Of a stretch of DNA of 5,034 nucleotides, positions 1-3,175 are shown piece by piece. How positions within the stretch are numbered: position 1 is the first letter of the stretch; each line of letters starts with the position of its first letter. A program made the translations under genes and the position numbers. The DNA is from an uncultured Eubacteriales bacterium (lineage in GTDB: Bacteria > Bacillota > Clostridia > Oscillospirales > Acutalibacteraceae), in contig CAKSUE010000077.1 in assembly GCA_934501135.1 (NCBI GenBank), forward strand, positions 1 to 5,034, read 5' to 3'. The notes under the pieces are model-generated. The model ran no database searches. It saw only the letters and a program-made list of their open reading frames with translations, and had not been told where the DNA came from.

Positions 1-259
1 CAGAGACTTCCCCCGAAATACTTGCATGAACAGGTGCGCTGACAAAAGATTGCATTTCTCCCACAACATCACCTATTCTCACAATATCACCCTTTTTAAC
101 GCAGGGTTTGCATGGCGGGCCAATATGCTGACTCATAGACAACACTACTCTCTTGGCATTAGGCATTATAATAGATCTTTTACGTGCAGTGTTTTTCATA
201 TGTGGAACGCTAACCCCACCATGTGTCTTAAAAAGATTTTTAGGGAATGATAGCTTCAT
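1..259 (-). CDS. rnfC: Rnf electron transport complex subunit C, N-terminal fragment (RnfC/RsxC)
   Basis: This is the first 86 codons plus one base; the rest lies beyond the left edge. RnfC is the peripheral NADH- and FMN-binding subunit of the Rnf complex, which couples reduced ferredoxin:NAD+ electron transfer to ion pumping across the membrane. Visible family features are the N-terminal GGV turn at residues 14-16, the segment HIGPPCKPCVKKGD at 45-58, and SAPVHASISGEV at 74-85. The latter two are the barrel-sandwich (biotinyl-like) region that precedes the NADH-binding domain. The ATG at 259 is preceded by GGGAG at 270-266 with a 6-nt spacer, which fixes the start. It lies 29 nt downstream of the Gx-family gene on the same strand, so it is probably cotranscribed. 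The [4Fe-4S] cluster motifs expected near the C terminus are outside the window. The call rests on recognised family sequence; the rest of the rnf operon is inferred. Confidence 0.92.
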   Translation of the reverse strand, partial: MKLSFPKNLFKTHGGVSVPHMKNTARKRSIIMPNAKRVVLSMSQHIGPPCKPCVKKGDIVRIGDVVGEMQSFVSAPVHASISGEVS

Positions 260-288
260 AAATCTCTCCCTTTCTATAAATATGTATC

Positions 289-825
289 CTAACCAGCTTT
301 TATTTTTTCTAGTGCCTGAATGGATATATTTAAAACAACACCTGTAACAGAACCTGTTATAAGAGCAAAAATTATAAGGACTGGCAAATAATAAACCAAC
401 GAAAAAGTTTTTGTAGTTAAAACAGCAACTATCAGCTGGGTTAAATTGTGGACTATAGCCCCAACAATTCCTATTCCAATAAGATTGAAAAATTTTTTAC
501 GTGAAATCATAAGTAGTCCAGATACAGCTGTACTTACAGCACCTGCAAAAAAGCTCATCAAAAATGCCATTAAACCTCTTGTAAGGCCAGCAAATAAAGA
601 TTTAACAACCGCAATAATTAATGCAGGTACTAACCCAAAGAACCCAGCTGTATACATTGTTACAATATTAGACAATCCAAGTTTTGCCCCCGGTGGCATA
701 AATGGCATCGCAGGGATCATAGAATCCGCAGCCGACAAAACCACAGATAACGCACAAAGTAAAGATAACATAGTTAACTTTATTGTTTTTTGCTTAACAT
801 TATAATTAGAGAAATCACTTTTCAC
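289..825 (-). CDS. Gx transporter family / heptaprenyl diphosphate synthase component I-like membrane protein
   Basis: Predicted integral membrane protein of 178 residues with about five hydrophobic helices (roughly 17-36, 55-78, 84-106, 112-136 and 145-169). Residues 44-56 carry PPGAKLGLSNIVT, the signature I recognise for the family named both Hpre_diP_synt_I and 'Gx transporter'. The prenyl synthase name is historical: no DDxxD motif of a prenyltransferase is visible. The protein looks more like an ECF-type substrate-binding or transport component. Start choice: GTG at 825 has AGGTG at 836-832 with a 6-nt spacer. A GTG three codons upstream (834) overlaps that same AGGTG and has no good ribosome site of its own. 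The gene follows the NusG-II gene by 18 nt and precedes rnfC by 29 nt, so it belongs to the Rnf-linked operon. The substrate is unknown; a flavin, quinone or polyprenyl compound is only a guess. Confidence 0.85.
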   Translation of the reverse strand: MKSDFSNYNVKQKTIKLTMLSLLCALSVVLSAADSMIPAMPFMPPGAKLGLSNIVTMYTAGFFGLVPALIIAVVKSLFAGLTRGLMAFLMSFFAGAVSTAVSGLLMISRKKFFNLIGIGIVGAIVHNLTQLIVAVLTTKTFSLVYYLPVLIIFALITGSVTGVVLNISIQALEKIKAG

Positions 826-843
826 ATATAGCACCTATAAATC

Positions 844-1248
844 TCAACCCGTTATACCGTCAATTAAAGATTCCCTTCCAGTTATTTCAATAATCAATTT
901 CGCAGGAATACAAACCGCTATTTGGCCCGGACGCGATATCTTCCCGGTATTAACGCATACTTTATCAGGACACTCCGCCTCTGCAAAACAAATTTTTCCT
1001 TTTTCCACCAGTATCTTAGTATGGTACTCATTTTCAATAGGGATATAATACGGTTCATCTACACTATTTAAATCTATTCTGTAAATCTCATTATTATCAT
1101 ATTTAATAACAGCAACTGGTAAAAATTCATTTTGATTATGATTATTTACAAAAACAAATATTCCAACAAAAATCGCCACTAAAATACAAATTAAAACTAG
1201 CATTAAGTCTCTACTTCCTACTAGTTTGTATTTTTTATTTCCAATCAC
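844..1248 (-). CDS. NusG domain II-containing membrane-anchored protein
   Basis: Predicted protein of 134 residues: a short basic N terminus (about 1-13), one transmembrane helix (about 14-34), then a compact beta-rich domain (about 41-124) expected outside the cytoplasm. The C-terminal stretch contains CPDKVC (93-98), then TGKISRPGQ and a third cysteine at 113 in AVCIPAKLII. This is the pattern of stand-alone NusG domain II proteins, which are not transcription factors. A fourth cysteine sits at 87. The family recurs beside ApbE, Gx-family and rnf genes, but its biochemical role is not established; the cysteines could form disulfides or bind a metal or redox cofactor. The start is GTG, with GAGGAG at 1264-1259 some 10 nt upstream. 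The coding region overlaps the end of the apbE-like gene by 14 nt, which implies translational coupling. The next in-frame ATG (codon 16) lies inside the membrane helix, so it is a poor start. Confidence 0.87.
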   Translation of the reverse strand: MIGNKKYKLVGSRDLMLVLICILVAIFVGIFVFVNNHNQNEFLPVAVIKYDNNEIYRIDLNSVDEPYYIPIENEYHTKILVEKGKICFAEAECPDKVCVNTGKISRPGQIAVCIPAKLIIEITGRESLIDGITG

Positions 1249-2308
1249 TAAGCTTGAACTCCTCGTTAGTTATAATAATATTATCACGAATACCGTTTGT
1301 AGCATAAATATTTTTGTTCCTGTCAATAAATATTGCCTGTGCATTATAATGTTCAAGCAAGCTAAGGCTCTTTTCTTTACCCAAAACATAGCAAGCTGTG
1401 GAAAGTAAATCTCCCATAGTTCCATTGTTACTAACAACAGAAACAGAAATTATATCTGTTTCCACAGGGTAACCTGTTTTAGGGTTTAATATATGATGAT
1501 ACTTAATACCATCTTTTTCAAAACATTTTTCATATGCTCCCGACGTTGAAATAAAACCCTCGTCAATTTTAACCACTGCCGCACCGTCAGACTGATCTAT
1601 TCCTCTAAATGGATCTCTAATAGCAATTCTCCATGGTACCTTATTGGATTTTCTTCCATATACCCCCACGCTTCCTCCAACAGCAACAATTCCGTAATCT
1701 GCACCATTATTTTTATATGCTTCAACCGCAACATCACAAGCGGTTCCTTTACCCGCAGCGCCTAAATCAATTCCGCTACCTTCTTTCACAAGCTTTGCTC
1801 TTTTTACATCTTCGTTAATCCTAAGAAAATTATAATTTACCAACGGAAGATTATTTTCAATCTCTGTAGTAGAAGGTATTCTCTGGTTTTCACCTCCGAA
1901 ATCCCATAGTTTAGAAATCGGTAATATTGTAAAATCATAAGCTTGCATACTTCTTTTCGATACATCAACACTCTTCAAAAGGACATCCAATGTTACATCA
2001 TCAAGATCTATCCATTCTTTACCCGATCCATTGTTAATTTTTGATATTGCAGAGTCATCTATCCTCCAAGATATCTTTTTTTCAAGATTTTTTATATCAA
2101 CTATTGCAGCGTTAGCTGCATTTTCAGAATTTTTCCCATATACTGTTTGCTGTACATAAGAGCCCATGGCTGTACTTGCACTGCTAAAAGATTTCTCTTT
2201 TTTATCTACTTTATCGAACATTATAAGCAAAGTTACAATAATAGCTATTAATACTGTAAATAAAACAATATATGCTTTAAAAGAGTTTTTATTACTGATA
2301 TTATACAA
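1235..2308 (-). CDS. apbE: FAD:protein FMN transferase, ApbE family, N-terminally membrane-anchored
   Basis: ApbE-family flavin transferases use FAD and Mg2+ to attach FMN covalently to a Thr (or Ser) of target proteins, classically RnfG and RnfD or NqrB and NqrC, outside the cytoplasm. The 357-residue product has a membrane helix at about 12-30, and then the family hallmarks in order: MGSYVQQTVYG (48-58), YDFTILPISKLWDFG (124-138), DLGAAGKG (181-188), GGS (211-213), PWRIAIRDP (225-233), STSGAYE (254-260), HHILNPKTGYP (271-281) and GDLLSTA (299-305), the last expected to supply the metal-binding Asp and Thr. All look intact. No lipobox cysteine is seen, so a signal anchor is more likely than a lipoprotein. 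The start is TTG, with GGAGAG at 2320-2315 and a 6-nt spacer; the first internal ATG (codon 30) would remove the anchor. It is first in the operon, and the downstream rnfC suggests that Rnf subunits are its substrates. Confidence 0.94.
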   Translation of the reverse strand: MYNISNKNSFKAYIVLFTVLIAIIVTLLIMFDKVDKKEKSFSSASTAMGSYVQQTVYGKNSENAANAAIVDIKNLEKKISWRIDDSAISKINNGSGKEWIDLDDVTLDVLLKSVDVSKRSMQAYDFTILPISKLWDFGGENQRIPSTTEIENNLPLVNYNFLRINEDVKRAKLVKEGSGIDLGAAGKGTACDVAVEAYKNNGADYGIVAVGGSVGVYGRKSNKVPWRIAIRDPFRGIDQSDGAAVVKIDEGFISTSGAYEKCFEKDGIKYHHILNPKTGYPVETDIISVSVVSNNGTMGDLLSTACYVLGKEKSLSLLEHYNAQAIFIDRNKNIYATNGIRDNIIITNEEFKLSDWK

Positions 2309-2361
2309 TACAATCTCTCCTAATCAGAGCAAGATTTAACGTCAAAATTTAGTTAAAAATA

Positions 2362-2390
2362 ATTTTATCATTTAACTCAACTATTTTCAA
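2362..2390 (-). promoter_or_regulatory. Predicted sigma-A promoter of the apbE-like/rnf operon
   Basis: On the minus strand, TTGAAA (2390-2385) is followed after exactly 17 bp by TAAAAT (2367-2362), preceded by TG one base further up (an extended -10). The expected transcription start is near 2355, giving a leader of about 47 nt before the TTG start codon at 2308. No strong hairpin or operator is evident in that leader. It is the best promoter match upstream of the four minus-strand genes. Confidence 0.65.
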
Positions 2391-2482
2391 GCTATGTTCA
2401 GAATAATATTTAAAAAGTTTGCACAATAAAAAAACATAATTAGTATGAATTAATATCCGGTGTAAAAAACATATTAAAAATA

Positions 2483-2511
2483 TTTACATTACTTTTTCTT
2501 TGTGATATAAT
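2483..2511 (+). promoter_or_regulatory. rpsO: Predicted sigma-A promoter of rpsO(-pnp)
   Basis: TTTACA (2483-2488) and a consensus TATAAT (2506-2511) are separated by exactly 17 bp, and TG at 2503-2504 makes a full extended -10. This is the strongest promoter-like sequence in the window, as expected for a ribosomal protein gene. Transcription should begin near 2518, leaving a leader of about 100 nt before rpsO. A short inverted repeat CTTTG/CAAAG (2498-2502 and 2515-2519) flanks the -10 element. Confidence 0.75.
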
Positions 2512-2522
2512 TTGCAAAGTAG

Positions 2523-2588
2523 CCAATTCTCAGTTTAGGGGGTATTCCTTATAAGGTATTCACACCAGCCCTTTACTTAGAATTATGG
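2523..2588 (+). promoter_or_regulatory. Structured 5' leader of rpsO, candidate S15 autoregulatory element
   Basis: The leader can fold into one long interrupted stem. CC 2523-2524 pairs with GG 2587-2588 across a 2-nt bulge, AATTCT 2525-2530 with AGAATT 2579-2584, AGT 2532-2534 with ACT 2575-2577, AGGG 2537-2540 with CCCT 2569-2572, and GGT 2541-2543 with ACC 2564-2566. The apical part contains the palindrome CCTTATAAGG (2547-2556) and two copies of GGTATTC (2541-2547 and 2555-2561). S15 is known to repress its own mRNA in several bacteria through structurally unrelated leaders that mimic its 16S rRNA site. Position and structure fit such a role here, but protein binding is inferred. I did not identify a specific published leader class. 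Confidence 0.5.
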
Positions 2589-2598
2589 TAATAATTTT
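2579..2598 (+). promoter_or_regulatory. Alternative AU-rich hairpin before the rpsO ribosome binding site
   Basis: AATTAT (2581-2586) pairs with ATAATT (2591-2596) around a GGTA loop, extendable by a G-U and an A-U pair to 2579-2598. It reuses the 3' arm (AGAATT) of the large leader stem, so the two folds exclude each other. It ends only 4 nt before the AGGTGG ribosome site at 2603-2608. It has no G-C pair and only a short U run, so it is a weak terminator at best. A conformational switch affecting ribosome access is a guess. Confidence 0.3.
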
Positions 2599-2615
2599 TT
2601 AAAGGTGGAATAAAA

Positions 2616-2879
2616 TTGTTAAAAGAAGAAAAAACTGCTCTTATTAATGAGTATGCAAAACACGAAAGCGATACAGGTTCTCCTGAAGTTCAAATTGCAC
2701 TATTAACTAAAAGAATTAACGATCTAACAGCTCATCTTAAAACACACAAAAAAGACCATCATTCACGTCGTGGCCTTTTAAAGATGGTTGGTCAGAGAAG
2801 AAATCTTTTAAATTATCTAATGAGATCAGATATCGAAAGATATCGTTCTATCATCTCAAGATTAGGTATACGTAAATAG
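2616..2879 (+). CDS. rpsO: 30S ribosomal protein S15
   Basis: S15 is a primary 16S rRNA binder that nucleates assembly of the central domain (platform) of the small subunit. The product has 87 residues, the normal family length, and is colinear with known S15 throughout. The conserved rRNA-contact segments DTGSPEVQ (19-26) and [12 protein letters not shown] (44-55) are intact, followed by QRRNLLNYL and the C-terminal RLGIRK. The start codon is TTG at 2616, with AGGTGG at 2603-2608 and a 7-nt spacer. No upstream in-frame ATG fits, and the family N terminus begins exactly here, so the unusual start is well supported. It has its own strong promoter and a structured leader, and pnp follows after 296 nt on the same strand, an arrangement conserved in many bacteria. 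The stop is TAG. Confidence 0.98.
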   Translation: MLKEEKTALINEYAKHESDTGSPEVQIALLTKRINDLTAHLKTHKKDHHSRRGLLKMVGQRRNLLNYLMRSDIERYRSIISRLGIRK

Positions 2880-2891
2880 TTTCTATTAAAT

Positions 2892-2922
2892 TATAGGCAA
2901 GTGACATTGTTGCTTGCCTGTA
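2892..2922 (+). other. Stem-loop I in the rpsO-pnp spacer
   Basis: AGGCAAG (2895-2901) pairs perfectly with CTTGCCT (2913-2919). The stem can be extended outward by TAT/GTA pairing (one G-U) to 2892-2922, giving about 10 bp around an 11-nt loop. It begins 12 nt after the rpsO stop. No U-tract follows, so a classical intrinsic terminator is unlikely. It could protect the rpsO 3' end, slow transcription, or be an RNase processing site. Confidence 0.5.
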
Positions 2923-2971
2923 GCTGTATACTGAGGACTTGTAACAAAATTAAACTTGCTGAGAATAGTTG

Positions 2972-3007
2972 AATTTAAGCGGTATAAACTATAATACCAC
3001 TTAAATT
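2972..3007 (+). other. Stem-loop II in the rpsO-pnp spacer
   Basis: AATTTAAG (2972-2979) pairs with CTTAAATT (3000-3007) and, after one C/A mismatch, GGTAT (2981-2985) pairs with ATACC (2994-2998), closing an 8-nt loop. That is 13 base pairs in a stem of 14 positions. The sequence downstream is A-rich rather than U-rich, so it is not a plus-strand terminator. A long, nearly perfect duplex between these two genes is reminiscent of the RNase III-cut stem in the E. coli pnp leader, but this is an analogy only. Confidence 0.5.
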
Positions 3008-3053
3008 AGATTAAATCGGTAAGCCAGATATTTTAAAACACAAAAAATGGAAA

Positions 3054-3129
3054 GCTAATTGGCTATTAGCAGTGAAACGGATGCTCAATTCTTATTTATA
3101 TAAAATATTTTTTAACTGAGCCTCGGTTT
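3054..3129 (+). other. Further paired elements in the pnp leader
   Basis: A small perfect hairpin, GCTAAT (3054-3059) with ATTAGC (3065-3070) and a 5-nt loop, is followed by a larger interrupted stem. In that stem AAAC (3075-3078) pairs with GTTT (3126-3129), GA (3080-3081) with TC (3123-3124), and GCTCA (3083-3087) with TGAGC (3117-3121), with two single mismatches and an AT-rich loop of about 29 nt. The spacer from 2880 to 3175 holds no convincing coding frame; these folds are what can be seen in it. Confidence 0.35.
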
Positions 3130-3146
3130 TATTGCTAAACCATAGG

Positions 3147-3169
3147 TTTTCCAAAAATTGTTTGGAGGA
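3147..3169 (+). promoter_or_regulatory. Hairpin sequestering the pnp Shine-Dalgarno sequence
   Basis: Positions 3147-3155 (TTTTCCAAA) pair with 3161-3169 (TTTGGAGGA) through 7 Watson-Crick and 2 G-U pairs, with a 5-nt loop AATTG. The 3' arm contains the complete ribosome site GGAGG (3164-3168), which stands 7 nt before the pnp ATG. Translation of pnp would therefore require this stem to open. This fits the known tendency of PNPase to be controlled post-transcriptionally, but the mechanism here is inferred. Confidence 0.5.
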
Positions 3170-3175
3170 ACATAA

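Noticed and set aside
446..805. Plus-strand open frame opposite the Gx-family gene
   Set aside because: Antisense to a recognised membrane protein, with no plausible ribosome site or promoter. Other plus-strand frames at 26-347, 1226-1408 and 1633-1818 are likewise antisense shadows of rnfC, the NusG-II gene and apbE.
2434..2452. AT-rich inverted repeat TAATT/AATTA between the divergent promoters
   Set aside because: Short arms made only of A and T in a very AT-rich region are expected by chance.
2498..2519. Rex-like redox operator over the rpsO -10 element
   Set aside because: There is an inverted repeat CTTTG/CAAAG, but the core does not match TTGTTAANNNNTTAACAA and the palindrome breaks down toward the centre.
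2892..2922. Intrinsic terminator after rpsO
   Set aside because: The hairpin is good but is followed by TGTAGCTGTATA rather than a T-run, so efficient termination is not supported; read-through into pnp is more likely.
2969..2995. Possible pnp promoter TTGAAT - 15 bp - TATAAT
   Set aside because: The -10 is perfect, but the spacer is short, the -35 is poor, and the -10 lies within the loop and 3' arm of stem-loop II. Kept only as a possibility.
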